From Hirsutella rhossiliensis (lineage: Eukaryota; Ascomycota; Sordariomycetes; Hypocreales; Ophiocordycipitaceae): a stretch of DNA of 64,000 nucleotides. Of the stretch, positions 45,549 through 56,547 are shown piece by piece. The number at the start of each line of letters is the position of its first letter. Within the stretch, counting starts at the first letter, position 1. The stretch spans positions 2,294,001 to 2,358,000 of the forward strand of contig NW_025408667.1 of NCBI RefSeq assembly GCF_020360975.1, written 5' to 3'. A model generated the notes under the pieces. That model was given only the letters and a program-made list of their open reading frames with translations. It was not told the origin of the DNA and did not search any database. The position numbers were made by a program, and so were the translations under genes.

Positions 45549-46337
45549 ATGGTATGGAGACGTCTCTGCCGGCCGACACTGTTATCTGATGCTGACCGTA
45601 ACTCACAGAACGTGACTTACAACTCTGCCCTGCGGCAGAGCAAGGCACTCCGCGCCGAACTGGACAGCCTCAACGCAAAAGGGGCCCTGGCGCCTGCAGA
45701 GATTGGTAACGTGTCCGCCTCCTTGGCGTCGTTTGGCAAGACTCTCGAGGAGTACAACCATCTCGCCCGCCAAGAACTCGTCCAGAAAAAGCAGGAAGAA
45801 GCCTTTGAGCGCGTCAAGAGGTTTCGCCAAGATCTCTCCGACTTTCGCTCCCAGGTCGACGGGTTGATGAAGACCCGCGAGGACGCGCAACATCAAACAA
45901 ACAGGGCCGAGCTGCTGGGAAGAAGACCCTACAATGCGACGCCCGAGAACCCGTACGCGAACGCGAGCACGACGGCGCCCAACCCAAACTTCCCGCCCCG
46001 GCAGTCCTCCCACGCTGGAGAACCCCTGACGACGGGGTCCTCCGACGAGCTGCGCGAATCCCATGCGTTTCGCGAACAAAACTTTTTTGCCAACACAAAC
46101 CAGGCACTGGACGACTACATCGCCAGGGGACAGGCTGTCCTGGGAGATCTAGGCCAGCAGCGCGAGATGCTCAAGAACACGCAAAAGCGGCTCTACACCG
46201 TCGCCAACACCCTCGGCGTGAGCGGCGACACCATCCGCATGGTCGAACGGCGAGCGCGAGAGGACAAGTGGATCTTTTTCGCGGGCGTCATCGTCTTCTT
46301 TTTGTTTTGTTGGCTCGTGCTACACTATCTGCGGTGA
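45549..46337 (+). CDS. BOS1: Bos1/membrin ER-Golgi v-SNARE
   Basis: SNARE for ER-to-Golgi vesicle fusion. The first coding exon is only the ATG (45549-45551). A 57-nt intron (GTATGG..CACAG) follows, then exon 45609-46337. The protein begins MNVTYNSALRQSKAL and has 243 residues, matching yeast Bos1 (244). An N-terminal helical domain is followed by a disordered Asn/Pro linker. The SNARE helix leads into TVANTLGVSGDTIRMVERR, and the tail anchor is WIFFAGVIVFFLFCWLVLHY. Longer in-frame starts upstream of the intron give non-family sequence, so the one-codon exon is preferred. Confidence 0.92.
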   Translation: MVWRRLCRPTLLSDADRNSQNVTYNSALRQSKALRAELDSLNAKGALAPAEIGNVSASLASFGKTLEEYNHLARQELVQKKQEEAFERVKRFRQDLSDFRSQVDGLMKTREDAQHQTNRAELLGRRPYNATPENPYANASTTAPNPNFPPRQSSHAGEPLTTGSSDELRESHAFREQNFFANTNQALDDYIARGQAVLGDLGQQREMLKNTQKRLYTVANTLGVSGDTIRMVERRAREDKWIFFAGVIVFFLFCWLVLHYLR

Positions 46338-46466
46338 TGCGGCGCCTTGCACGAGGATGTGTGTTGCTACGGCATGGGGTTCTTAAAGCGTGGCGTTCTG
46401 GCTCCCGTGATGCTCCGAGTTCTCCGGGCGCTCGGCTCGAATATCATCCGACTTCTCCTTGCTCCA

Positions 46467-47403
46467 TCATCCTTCCTCTTCGCCGTCGACCTGCCGTAGT
46501 GCCAACGTGAACAGCACGTCTTTGGTTGTCTCGACCTCGACGTACTTGGTCTCTGGCCGGACGAGGTTGCTGGTGCTGAGCTTTCCTCCGATTCTTGTCT
46601 CCCAGCCGCTGACGTCCCAATGGAGTCCTTTGGTGGAGATGACGCTCGGCTCCTGCAGCGGAATGATCCCGACCTGCTTGCCAAAGACAAGGTCCTCGCC
46701 GTCCTCCTTGACGTGGATACGATGAGTGCCGGCCTTGAGGAGGAATGTTATGCTGGACCCGGAGAGGAGATAGACGCGGCCCATGGAGTAGTCGGAGCCG
46801 GGCTGAAAGAGGTAAAGGTGGTGGAGTTGGCTGATGCCCTGGTCGACTCGTCCGCCAATGCCACCGAGCGCGACGATGTCGAGCGCTTCTGGCTGAGAAC
46901 CGCGGATCCACGTGATTGCCTTGGAAAAGTCGGTGGATTCTTGGTCCGTGTCGTGGATGACCTCCGCCGGCTTGGGCTGAGAAGAGTAGAAGTCTCTCAC
47001 GGACGGCGCGAGGGAATCAAGATCGCCGATAATGGCTTGTAGGTTGGACTACACGCACAGGTCAGATGGACTGGTGAAGGCCTTCATGGGAAGGGCGAGA
47101 CTTACAAACTTGCCCCTAAACGAAGACAACTCATGTAGCCTATTGGCGCCGCCGTCTGCCGCGACCCGCAGAGTTGCTATATCGGTGTCAGTCGAGGCTC
47201 AGCTTGGCTGCATCGATGGAGCCAGGGACCTCCCGAGCAGGGGGTGAGAAATTGCATATCAACGTACAGTTCTTCCAGAGTCGACGCAGATTGGCGCTGT
47301 TTTTGAGCGGTTGGTTGAGCACGAGCAGAGCAAAGTCGGGGCTGCTCTCCTGGTCCTGCAGCAGCTTGGCAGGTTGCCACTCAAAGCTCCGAGAGGCCGC
47401 CAT
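46467..47403 (-). CDS. THI80: Thiamine pyrophosphokinase
   Basis: Transfers pyrophosphate from ATP to thiamine, making the cofactor TPP in the cytosol. Three exons (47403-47268, 47176-47106, 47048-46467; introns 91 and 57 nt) give 262 residues. The catalytic core motifs are LRVAADGGANRLHEL, AIIGDLDSL, DTDQESTDFSKAI and ALGGIGGRVDQG. The C-terminal thiamine-binding beta-sandwich is present (STKGLHWDVSGW). The start at MAASRSFEWQPAKLL was chosen because the family begins just before the ALLVLNQPL strand. The upstream frame is open but not family-like. The gene is divergent from MIA40. Confidence 0.94.
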
Positions 47404-47928
47404 GTCGAAGGGAAGGGTGATATGCCAATGATCCAACAGTGTAAAGACCAAGTGGCCAGGGATAAGGAGACCGATGCCGCCTTTATAAGTTGAACCAAGC
47501 AAACACAGGCGCGTAGAGCTGAAGACAGGGTCCAAGCGCGATAGTTGCCGGGCCGTGACTTTTATGCGCTTCAGCTCTTCAATGCCACCGGGCTTGGACA
47601 GGACGGGCTGCGGCGCGGTCGTTTCAAGGCGCAGGACCACAATTGTCACACATCTTCTCCGAGACAAGACCTTTCCAAGTAAGAACTGAACCAGAAAATC
47701 CTCATTTTTTTTTTGCTTTGGTGGCTTTGGCTAGCATCGCGCGTTGGTCGCACGCTGTGGACACTTGCACCAAGCCGGCTAATTGTCGGCCGCAATCCAA
47801 CAGAGTCGTCATGACGATGGCGCCGCGCTGACCAATCCATGCCGTTAATATTTTTTTTGTCATTGGCGACAGCTCCGGGCTTCGTCGAGCTTTCCCGATC
47901 CGTTGCTCCCGTATGTGAAATGCGCATC
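47404..47928. other. Divergent promoter region (THI80 / MIA40)
   Basis: About 0.5 kb is shared by two genes read in opposite directions. No TPP riboswitch-like fold was recognised, and none is expected for this enzyme. Confidence 0.55.
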
Positions 47929-48988
47929 ATGTATCGCGCAGCTCTGCGGTCGACATCTCGAGCGACTCTGGGCGCGCCGCCTAGAGCTTTCGTGCGCGCT
48001 GCACCACGACGCTTCGCTTCCACACAGTCTCCCGCTGACAAGCCGCGAAGCTGGAAGAGCTCTGCGCTGCGATGGGGCCTCGCCGTGGCGGCGGTGTATT
48101 ACTACAGCACCGGCTCGGTTTTTGCAGACGAGACGCCTGGTATGATTAGCCTCCCAGCTAGGCATGGCCATCGTGAGATTGACAGGGGCCAGAAGCACGA
48201 GCGTTGATACCCGCCCCGTCACCGTTTGCCGAGTCCGACCTACCGACTGTCGATGCCGTTATCGAGGAGAAGCGAAAACAAGCGAGGCCCGATCCAGCAG
48301 GAAAAACTCCAGATTCGAACCAAACAGCCGCCTCGCAGCCACAATCCGAAGCACAAACCTCTACAGCAGTGCCTGGATCGCCCGAGGCTCTCGAGGAAGA
48401 GGCTGGCCAGGAGGGCGCCTTCAACCCCGAGACGGGCGAGATCAACTGGGACTGTCCTTGCCTCGGCGGCATGGCACATGGCCCCTGCGGAGAAGAGTTC
48501 AAGTCCGCCTTTAGCTGTTTTGTCTATTCCACCGAGGAGCCCAAGGGCATGGACTGCATAGAAAAGTTCCAGTACGACTCCCTACCCCTCCGTCATGGCA
48601 GACCCAGGGATGCAGTGCTGACGCAGAACCCAGGGGAATGCAGGAGTGCTTCCGGAAATACCCGGACATTTATGGAGCCGAGCTGGCCGACGACGAGCAG
48701 TCGGAGGAAATTGACGATGGAGCCAAGCAGCCTCTAGCCTCAGAGACTCCGGCACCTCGTGGCGAACAACGGCCCACACAGCCTCACGAGACAGAAACTC
48801 AGGTACTCCGAGAGAACGTCGCCGCCATCAAGCCCGAGACACCCAGCGCAAAGTCGACTGAGAGCTCTGCGCCCGTGAGCTCTGCGCCCGTGAGATGGGC
48901 AGATGCAACAGACGCAAACGACGAGGTGGCAAAGTCCGAGGAGAAGAAGGCTCCGAAGGAGTCAAGCCCGAGCAAGGCAACCAAGTGA
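47929..48988 (+). CDS. MIA40: Mia40, mitochondrial intermembrane-space import oxidoreductase
   Basis: Oxidises and traps cysteine-rich proteins entering the intermembrane space. Three exons (47929-48139, 48193-48571, 48634-48988; introns 53 and 62 nt) give 314 residues. An arginine-rich presequence is followed by a membrane anchor ([17 protein letters not shown]), as in fungal Mia40. The redox CPC is in [15 protein letters not shown] (about residues 158-160). A twin CX9C helix pair follows (C169/C179 and C192/C202); the last cysteine pair is joined by the second splice. The C-terminal ~110 residues are acidic and disordered. An in-frame ATG 9 nt upstream is an equally possible start. Confidence 0.96.
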
Positions 48989-49439
48989 CGTAGAGTAAAT
49001 CAAAGGTTGGGTGGGGGTGGGGGAAACCTATGTGTGCCTCGCAAAGCGCAGGCATACCGTGTACCTGTCGACATGCCCGTCATGTCTGTATTATCAGCCG
49101 CCATAAAGGGGAGCAAGGGAGTATATATGGTAGATGAAGTAGAAGACACGCAACCGCTCTGCACTGCAAGTAAGGGGCGGCCCTCTCATCACCCAGTCGC
49201 GTGTCCAGAGTTCTTGTCGCTCGACTCGCTCCGAAAGGATAATTTCTGTCTTGGGCATATCCCAGACTGGATGCTCCAGACTTGAAGCGCAATCTTAACA
49301 GGGACAAGTGTCAGTAGCCAGCAAGACATATATTACTACAAGAGACGAGAAGTTTGCCAACACCAAATGACCAGCGCCAGAACCGAGTCAAGAAGCCAGC
49401 ATCTGCTGGCTGTTACCGTGACCGACGACGGGGAAAAGC
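48989..49439. other. Convergent 3' region (MIA40 / OM14)
   Basis: No feature beyond the 3' ends of two genes. Confidence 0.6.
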
Positions 49440-50162
49440 CTAGGGTGAGCCCTTCTTCTTTCCCTTGTACAGGTATCCTCCAATGACCGATTCCACAGCG
49501 CCAACAGCAGCCAAGACACCCAGCCCAGCACCCGCCGTCTTCCAGTCGAGGGAGCCCCTCTCGTACAGGCCCCAGGCGCGGTAGCCCATGTAGGAGCTCA
49601 AGCCGATGACGGCAGCCAGGTTGACGAGGGCGAGGGCGCCGGCATTGCCGTCGGAGAGCTCGGCAAAGTGCTTTGTGAGCCACGAGTCGGCCTGGCGGGC
49701 CTTGCTGGAGGCGTCGTTCTTGACCTTTGCGGCCTTGGCCTTGGCGGCGGCGGCCTCGCGATAGCGCCGGTCGGCTTGCGTCTCCGTCTTGACGTCCTGG
49801 TCGAGGAAGTCGGAGGACACGGTGTGCACGCTCGGCACGTCGACGTCGACTAGCGATGCCGTGGACGCGCTCTCGTTGGGGATGATCTCGGGGGGTTGGG
49901 GGGCAGCTGCCTGCTCGCAAGGACGAAGGGTCAGAATCCGAGGCGCCAGGGCTCAGCAAACTTTTGCTCGGGACGGTCGAGGGCATGCAAGATGGGAGAG
50001 TCATCTTGGGCTAGGGCGCTGTGCCGCTTCGCAATCGGTCGACTCACCTCACTGGCAGATTGCTTGGGGCCGCTGGCAGCTATCTCGGCGTAGGACACTG
50101 GGGCGCGAGGGGCGTCAGCGACGTCTGGCGGAGACGCACATGCGCATCAACAACTACTCACT
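49440..50162 (-). CDS. OM14: OM14-like mitochondrial outer-membrane protein
   Basis: Yeast Om14 is an abundant outer-membrane protein linked to porin and to ribosome docking. The start codon is split: A at 50162, then a 64-nt intron, then TG at 50097. Exons 50097-50048 and 49910-49440 complete 173 residues (second intron 137 nt). The protein opens with MSYAEIAASGPKQSASE, as fungal relatives do. A charged, alanine/lysine-rich helix and a hydrophobic C-terminal half follow (ALALVNLAAVIGLSSYMGY and GLGVLAAVGAVESVIGGYL). It ends in a basic KGKKKGSP tail. The Om14 name rests on overall layout and remembered resemblance. Confidence 0.82.
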
Positions 50163-51013
50163 GGTTCAAGGAGTTGCAGGAGCAAAGAGGGCAATTGCGA
50201 CGACGGTGCGGCCTTGGTGGAGGGATGAAGAATGAATCGGGCTTCTGCACGGCAACTGGGAGGAGGGGAGGCGTGTGTGCTAAGGCTAAGTAGTAGGTAG
50301 GCGGCAGTGATCTGATGTTGCTCTGCATGTGACGCAACCAAGCCTGGGCCCTGCTGCCAAGTACCCAAGGTACTCCTGTCCTGGCCGAGGGACAACTGCC
50401 CATGACGTACTGTACCTAGCTTGCGCGCCAGTTTGTTTTCCACCGCCGCGGCCGCAACAAAACATTGGCCATTCCCCCCTCTAGCTTGACAAAACAATGC
50501 GCATTGTCGACTTGATGGGGCCGAAGATTACCAGACTCCGAGCCGTCCGTCTGCCTTATCTGTTGAAGGACAATGCGATGCGCTCCGCTCGATACCACAG
50601 TTAAGGCCGCTCACTGTTATGTCCTTCCATGTTCTGGCTCAGGTACAGGCTGTGGTCTCTACAAGCAACGCCTGCCATTCCCGCTACCGAGGCGAAAAAT
50701 CATTTCCACCAGCAACCGAAGAGAATACTACGTCTTGCTTCTTACAAAGTACAATCAGATCAACCCTTCATGGTATCATCGACGAATGACGGAAATATGC
50801 TCTCGCACCTGCCCATGGCCCTCTCCTCTAATCCAATAAACCGCCAGACGCCGTATCATCGGGTATCAAAATGTCCCCTGACACGCTTCAACAAGCAGCC
50901 TAGGAAACCAGTGCGCCAATCCTTCCCACGTGCCGCAAGCATCTGTCCACCAAAAACTCCCCCTCCCCGCGCCGAGGCCATCGCCAGGCCCGCATGCCCC
51001 GAAACGGCGCCTG
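50163..51013. other. Intergenic region upstream of OM14
   Basis: It contains a GTACTGTA octamer at 50407-50414. No gene is supported. Confidence 0.55.
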
Positions 51014-52285
51014 TCACGCCGGCTTGGTATGTGTCTCGCTGAGCCTCGCAACCCAGTGTTGCCTGACTCGCCAAGGCATCTTGCAGAACAGGAGTGCCTT
51101 GTATTGGTCGCACAGGACTGCTTCAGTAATCATGAGTTGCAGATCCGGATCCTGGTCGGCAAAGTCCTTGAAGAATGCATCCAGGGCCGCTTCCTGCCAT
51201 TGGAGGCCATGTCTGTTCTTCGCAGCGTCCAGTTCCTCCAAGCCGGACCCGTTTCCGTTGACAGGCAACGGCGTCGTGTTGGACGAACTGGGAGCCGTCA
51301 CAGAAGCCGCTATGGCCCCAAGAGCGCTCGACAGAGAATCGCCCTGGCCAGACGTGCGCGCTCGCTTCTCAGGCGACTGCGCGGCCTGCGGAGCGCTCCC
51401 CGGCGTGGCGCTCGAAAATGACGGCTGAGCGTCAAAGGCATATTCTGCGGGTTCCTGCGGCAACGCCCGCTTCTTGGCTTGATTGACCGGCTCGTCAGGC
51501 GGCGTGTGCGCTGATGGCGACCGTCCCACGGCAGTTCGAGCGGGAAGTGTGGCCGACTTTGGTCGCGGAGGTCGTGCCCCGGGGCCGGTTGCGCTATCCG
51601 TGGTGGGTTGTGTTGAATACGCACGATGTTGGTCTGCGCCGTCGGACGTCTGGACTGAGCCAGCGTCCAGCTGTAGATTCAAAATCCCCGTCCCAGGCAT
51701 ATCCGTCTCGTCAAGCTCGTCTGGTCTCCTCCTCGGCTTCATGATTCTCTTGGGGGCGCCGCCCGACCCAATCACATCTGGGTAAAGTATCTCCATGAAA
51801 TCCTCGTGTTCGAAACGTCGCCCGCGAAGGGCTCGCGAAAGGGGTTCTTTCTGGTTGTCGGTCAGCACGCCAAGCCGCAGTTACACTGCATCAGTTCCAT
51901 GGTGGCTTACCTCGATGTGCGCGTTCCACGCCTCTTTGGACGCCGTCACGACTCGCGTGTTGGGGTTGTACAGAAAATCCGGGTGCTCGCGTAGGCCCCT
52001 CCATAGTCGAAATCGCTTGCGCGCGTTGTCGCTCTTGTTGATGAGATGGCTCTTGGTGGGATAGGCACCATGGCTTTTTTCGAGCGCCTGAGCGGCGCGC
52101 GCCCAGGCCTCGGCCTTGAAACTGCTATTCTCGCGCAAGCCAAGCTGGACGCTCTCGCAAAGGCTTCGGAAGAAGGTGGTCTCGTAGGCCGGCGTCCAGC
52201 TGAACCTCGGCGTGCGGCGTTCGCAGATGAGTTGAGTCTCTGAGTGCCCGTCCGGGCCGAGCATGTCGATGTCGTCCTCAGACAT
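51014..52285 (-). CDS. Myb/SANT-like DNA-binding domain protein
   Basis: Putative nuclear DNA-binding protein. Two exons (52285-51911 and 51850-51014, 60-nt intron) give 403 residues. Residues ~25-125 form a Myb_DNA-bind_3-like module: FSWTPAYETTFFRSLCESVQ, KSHLINKSDNARKRFRLWRG and EAWNAHIEKEPLSRALRG. The last crosses the splice, followed by the acidic HEDFMEILYPDVIG. The middle is a proline-rich, disordered stretch with a possible nuclear signal (KRIMKPRRRPDE). A short helical C-terminal region follows. Plant and fungal proteins with this domain include transposase-derived regulators. No target is known. Confidence 0.85.
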
Positions 52286-53021
52286 GCTGCCTGCTGGGGC
52301 CCCTATCGGGCCTTGCAGTGACGATGATGGGGCCCTGCCACGGCGATCAGAAGCGCGCCAGCGTCGTCGCGGGCTGCAGGCCTAGAGGGGAGAGTCCGCG
52401 AGGACGCCTGAGAATTTGCGAAGCTCCGAGCTTGGGACTGCCGAAAACGGATCCAGCAGCCCAGCGTGGGTGGAGATGGTGTTCGCCAACCCCAGGGAAC
52501 ATCAACGTCACGTGATGAGCGCCCATCTACCGAGGCAGTCGTGGCTGATCAGCTCAACATGTTTTCCCAAGGCAGGGGATGAGTGCGATTGGACCAGCAC
52601 ATCTCTTGCAAAAGAGCAGCTCTCGTTTGCAAAGTGTCGCCCCGGTCCCCGGTTTGCCCCAACGGTCGAGCGTCGAAGCACCGTCGAAGCACCGTCGAAC
52701 ATCGAAGGACTGCCCGAGGTAAGGAATTCCTTCTGGGGAAGTCTCTTTACTGGGAGCCAGCACTCGATCATTCGCATTGGTTATGCGCGACGCTCATTTA
52801 TCATCAGATCACAGTGCGGCTACGCATGTTTAGCAGCGAACATATGCATCAAGCAGACGAACGCGCGAGTCGCAACGCGACGCTTCCAGGAGCAAGTATG
52901 ACGAGATACCACCAACCGTCGCCCTCACCGCTTCCCTCTCTCACGAGGACCTCCTTTTCTAGCTGGCAAGCCGCAGGCCTCCGCGTTATCCCACACTTGC
53001 TGCAGACTGTCTGCCTGTGAC
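52286..53021. other. Intergenic region left of the split dehydrogenase
   Basis: It contains a short tandem repeat at about 52671-52705 (CGTCGAAGCAC, two and a half copies). No gene is visible. Confidence 0.55.
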
Positions 53022-53601
53022 TCACACTTGAGTGCTCGCCATCGTCTCTTCAGCTTCCTTCTTCCACTCGTCTCGCCATCTGGAGAGCGGAGGTCGTCCT
53101 TTGACAGTGTCACCCACGGACCAGAGCATCCTCTTCTTGTCCGTCTCCTCCGACACATCATTGTCGGGACAAATTACGTAAAATCTGTCCTCTCCCATCT
53201 TTCGATGAAGATGCTCAGCTACCTGCTCGGGTGCCCAGGCGCCAGCTGGCTTCTCTCTGCCTTGGCCGCCTCCCGTCTTTGGAAATGTCTGCGTTTCAGT
53301 AATCCGTGCTTAGACCGCAAGGGGCCAAAGGATGAAAACTCACAAGGCCGGTGTGAGTCCAGCCAGGGACGAGAAGATGAACTGTAGTCTTGTCGTGCCT
53401 CAGATCCCAGCTGAGATGCTCGGCAAGGCTCTTCACCGCCGCCTTTGATGCATTGTAGGCAGCGTTACCCGGCGGGTTGGTGATTCCCTGTTTGCTGCCA
53501 GTGATTACAACGGCCGTTTGTTTTGACTTGGCAGCTTCCTGCACCACAGGAAGGAATGTGTTGATGCCGTGGATTACTCCGAAAAGGTTGGTCTCGAGGG
53601 T
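53022..53601 (-). pseudogene. 3' half of a short-chain dehydrogenase gene
   Basis: Two exons (53601-53344 and 53288-53022, 55-nt intron) encode 174 residues ending at a normal stop. This is the catalytic half of a classical SDR: LETNLFGVIHGINTFLPVV, the serine strand VVITGSKQGITNP, the YxxxK pair in AAYNASKAAVKSLAEH, and the family tail (PAGAWAPEQVAEHLHRKM). The Rossmann nucleotide-binding half is absent. Upstream there is a splice acceptor (CTACTCCCAG), so an exon once preceded it. The missing half occurs at 56548 on the other strand. The length sum (113+174 residues) equals one normal SDR. Neither half alone could be an active enzyme. Confidence 0.85.
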
Positions 53602-53668
53602 CTGGGAGTAGGGTCGATTAGCTCTAGCCGCATAGCACCTCACCATATTCATGAAGAAAAGAAAGACA

Positions 53669-53691
53669 TTGCGGGAGTCTACTCCTGAATG
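53669..53691 (-). repeat. Breakpoint repeat, copy upstream of the SDR 3' half
   Basis: On the minus strand CATTCAGGAGTAGACTCCCG and the next bases match 56969-56992 (plus strand) at about 20 of 24 positions, with weaker similarity further upstream. Each copy lies 67-83 nt from its gene half. Confidence 0.6.
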
Positions 53692-55336
53692 CTACGATGA
53701 AGGCAGCATGCGAGGCGGGTGCAGCAATAGATGAGACCTCAATCGAATGTATAAACGCCAAATTTATTGTAGAAGTTTAAAAGTCTCAAATATAGCACGT
53801 TGGCTGTAGGGAGGTAAGTGTTGCGGTCTACAGGATATGATGAATGTTCATGGACTCACACTTTCGTCAAGTCGAAGCCGAAAATGCCATTTGGATGATG
53901 GGGCTGACAGTAGCTGGCGTCATTATGGAGCCAACCAGAGCTTCTTATTACGTATAGCCTTCTGATAGACAAAGGGGCGCAAGTGATTACTTGAGCACTG
54001 AAGCCTGTCGCGGATTTCGGCCTGCGCCGAGGCGGAGATAGCACCTTCATTCGCCCTTCTCTTACCGCACATAGCTTATGTATGGTGTACGAAGTATCTG
54101 GCTTATGCACTGCGCACCAGTTCTCCGGCCTAGTGCTGCGGCAAGAACTCAACCTCAGCCCGGATCCGCCGCGTGTGTAACAGCTCGACTGCGCAAAGTT
54201 GCCGAGCTCCGATGATGTGTTGACTCTGCCGACCCTCGCGGCAGAGCAAGCAGCGCGATCTCCATCCCAGGATGATGATGATGATACCACGCTGGGCCGG
54301 GTTGGTTACACCACACCCATCCGACCCGCGTGACTGTGGATAGGGATAGGGACGACTCCCGTGCCGCTTTACCCATCAGTGAGCTTCGCATGGACAGAAG
54401 GTTTTCGTCCACACTGTAGTGCCCCTGTGGAAAAACCCCTCAAGCTCTCCCCCTGTAGTCCTGGCACTCAAAATCCTCTCCCAGAAGCCGTGGTACGTGG
54501 ACTTTGTCACTAGTATCAACTGCATTACATGTTTCGTTTTTCGAAGAAGGAATCGAATTTTCCAATTCAGAGCGATTCGGTGCCTTCGCACCTTCTTCAA
54601 GCCAATATTTCTTACGTATTCATTTCAAGGCCATGGTATATACATGAGATGTTCAACATGGCTCGCCTACCACGTCCACCCTCGTCTATATGGTCCCTGG
54701 GACTTCATATGTATCGCATATATATGAATACGTGCAGAATGGTTATTCGCACGTGGTGCGAATATATACCCATGATGTACATCATACAGAGTCCAGTATA
54801 TCGTCTTGTATCCATGATCGAAATCTTAATGTAAACATGGCAAGCTGGCGCTCATAGAATGACTTGCTTGAAAAGCACAAACAATTGCCCGCTGTTAGCT
54901 GGAGAACCATCACTCACATTCTTCTCGCCCTCGTTTTCTGCAAGTATTGCCAAGGCAGGAATTACATTTCTCGTTCAATCTCCAAATCTGTAGGTCGTTT
55001 CCTACTGTTTTATCTCACCTACCTTTTCTTGACTCGTTTCCTCGGCCGCAAGCACAGCCCCCCCCTGTTCTTCCCGTGAGAGCGGCACGTTCACCAAAAT
55101 AACCAGCCGTCTCCAACAGTATGAATAAGTATAATTCTTGCCGCTCTAGCCGGTCCAACGAGTGGTCTAAGCCTCGTTGAATCTCCAATCAATGTGTTTC
55201 TCTGCAATCGGCATACCTCAGAATTGCGTATTTAAGAGACCATCAACACCCGCTGCAACAGCTCCTGCAGCAACAGCCTACTTTCAGTCATCACTCATCA
55301 GCAAGTCCACACATATCATTAGCGACCAAAGCAAAG
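53692..55336. other. AT-richer accessory segment left of the peptide gene
   Basis: Base composition drops in GC compared with flanking gene blocks. A 21-bp palindrome (9-bp arms ATTCGCAC.., 3-nt loop) lies at 54744-54764. Several short frames are present without recognisable domains. The last ~250 nt form the promoter and leader of the peptide gene. Confidence 0.5.
55229..55236 (+). promoter_or_regulatory. TATA-like element of the cysteine-rich peptide gene
   Basis: TATTTAAG lies 101-108 nt before the ATG. The intervening leader is A/C-rich (CATCACTCATCAGCAAG), typical of fungal 5' untranslated regions. Confidence 0.55.
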
Positions 55337-55661
55337 ATGAAATCAACTCTTGCCATCGTTGCCCTTTTTGGCGTCTCCCTTGCGATGCCGCAGGTTGGTA
55401 CATATGTCTCTCCTCCCAAGGAATGCCACTGACAGAGGTCATTAGGGACAGGTCGAGGAGTTGTCTGACGACAAAGGCGAGCTTGAGATTCCTATGGATT
55501 CTCCCGCCAAGGCCAATCAGTCACCAGTTTCACAGCCGATGCTGAGGAGGAATCACTGTAAAGGCTGGAAAACGAAATGCGTTTTTGACTACATATGCGT
55601 CATGAGAGGATGCTCGAAATGTGTGGATGTTCAGAATAAAGTAATGGGAGAGTGTGTTTAA
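55337..55661 (+). CDS. Small secreted cysteine-rich prepropeptide (effector- or antimicrobial-like)
   Basis: Not recognised as a known family. Exons 55337-55393 and 55452-55661 (58-nt intron, donor GTTGGT) give 88 residues. The signal peptide is MKSTLAIVALFGVSLA. An acidic pro-region follows (VEELSDDKGELEIP...), then a dibasic site LRR suited to Kex2 processing. The C-terminal ~37 residues have six cysteines spaced C-x6-C-x5-C-x4-C-x2-C-x10-C and a net positive charge. This layout is that of disulfide-stabilised secreted peptides of fungi; function, fold and target are unknown. The intron sits just after the signal peptide, a frequent position in such genes. A TATA-like element precedes it. 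It lies between the two halves of a broken dehydrogenase. Confidence 0.75.
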
Positions 55662-56547
55662 GCTACAAGGTACTGGTAGTGCCTTATCTACGAGATTTGG
55701 TTTGACAAGCGGCCTACGCATGTCCCGGGACTTATACAGTGAAGATTAGTGACTGCATTATCAACAAACAGCACTTGAGGCATCTATGCTTATTATCTAC
55801 ATGTAGACTCGAGCTATATGCTCAATCAGAGATATACGGGTCTAATTCTGAGGACACCGATGAGCTGCCTCACCACCAGGCAAGCAGCAGCCGGGATCGG
55901 GGCCAGCACGAAATAGGGAATCACGTGTAGCGAGGGGATCTCCCCAAGGGAGGCATGATCGAGAAAGCAGCACTAGAAGGGGCCCTTACGTGACAAGGCC
56001 ATGCGAATGGAGGGCAAATCTACGGATGCAAATAACAGTCCGCATAAGTGATCCACGTACTGAACAAACCGTACTGCGTGAACAACTTGCAAAGTCAGAA
56101 AGTCTTCATATCGCATAGTGAGATACCATCGCGGAACTGCCCCGAAAGTCGGCATCATGGAGAAGTTCGTGGCGCGTCAGTCTTGGCCCTAGGGCGAGCA
56201 CTTGCACTCCCCAAGGACCATGGTGGAAGGTTCGCGGGAAGCAAAGGCTGACTCGTAGGGCAGAGCGCTTTTTAGAAAATATACACATCACTTGAATCTG
56301 TAGACTTGAGAGGTTCACTGTCAGACAGCGCAGTGAGTTCGGGAATCGCGGAGACTGCGGAGTTAAGCGTTGCATTAACATCACTAACACGCCGAACCCC
56401 GCCAGAGAACGACGTCACAGCTCTTGAGCTCACTGCAACTTGTTTCTGTGTGATGGAGCCGAGTTTGTTCCTATATAAACAGGAAACCCCTTTGTACTGA
56501 CAATTGAAAGCGCTTCGACCTGAACAAACACCGCTCTGTTCACCATA
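55662..56547. other. Intergenic region with promoter of the SDR 5' half
   Basis: A TATATAAA box at 56472-56479 lies about 70 nt before the SDR ATG. No other gene was recognised. Confidence 0.55.
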
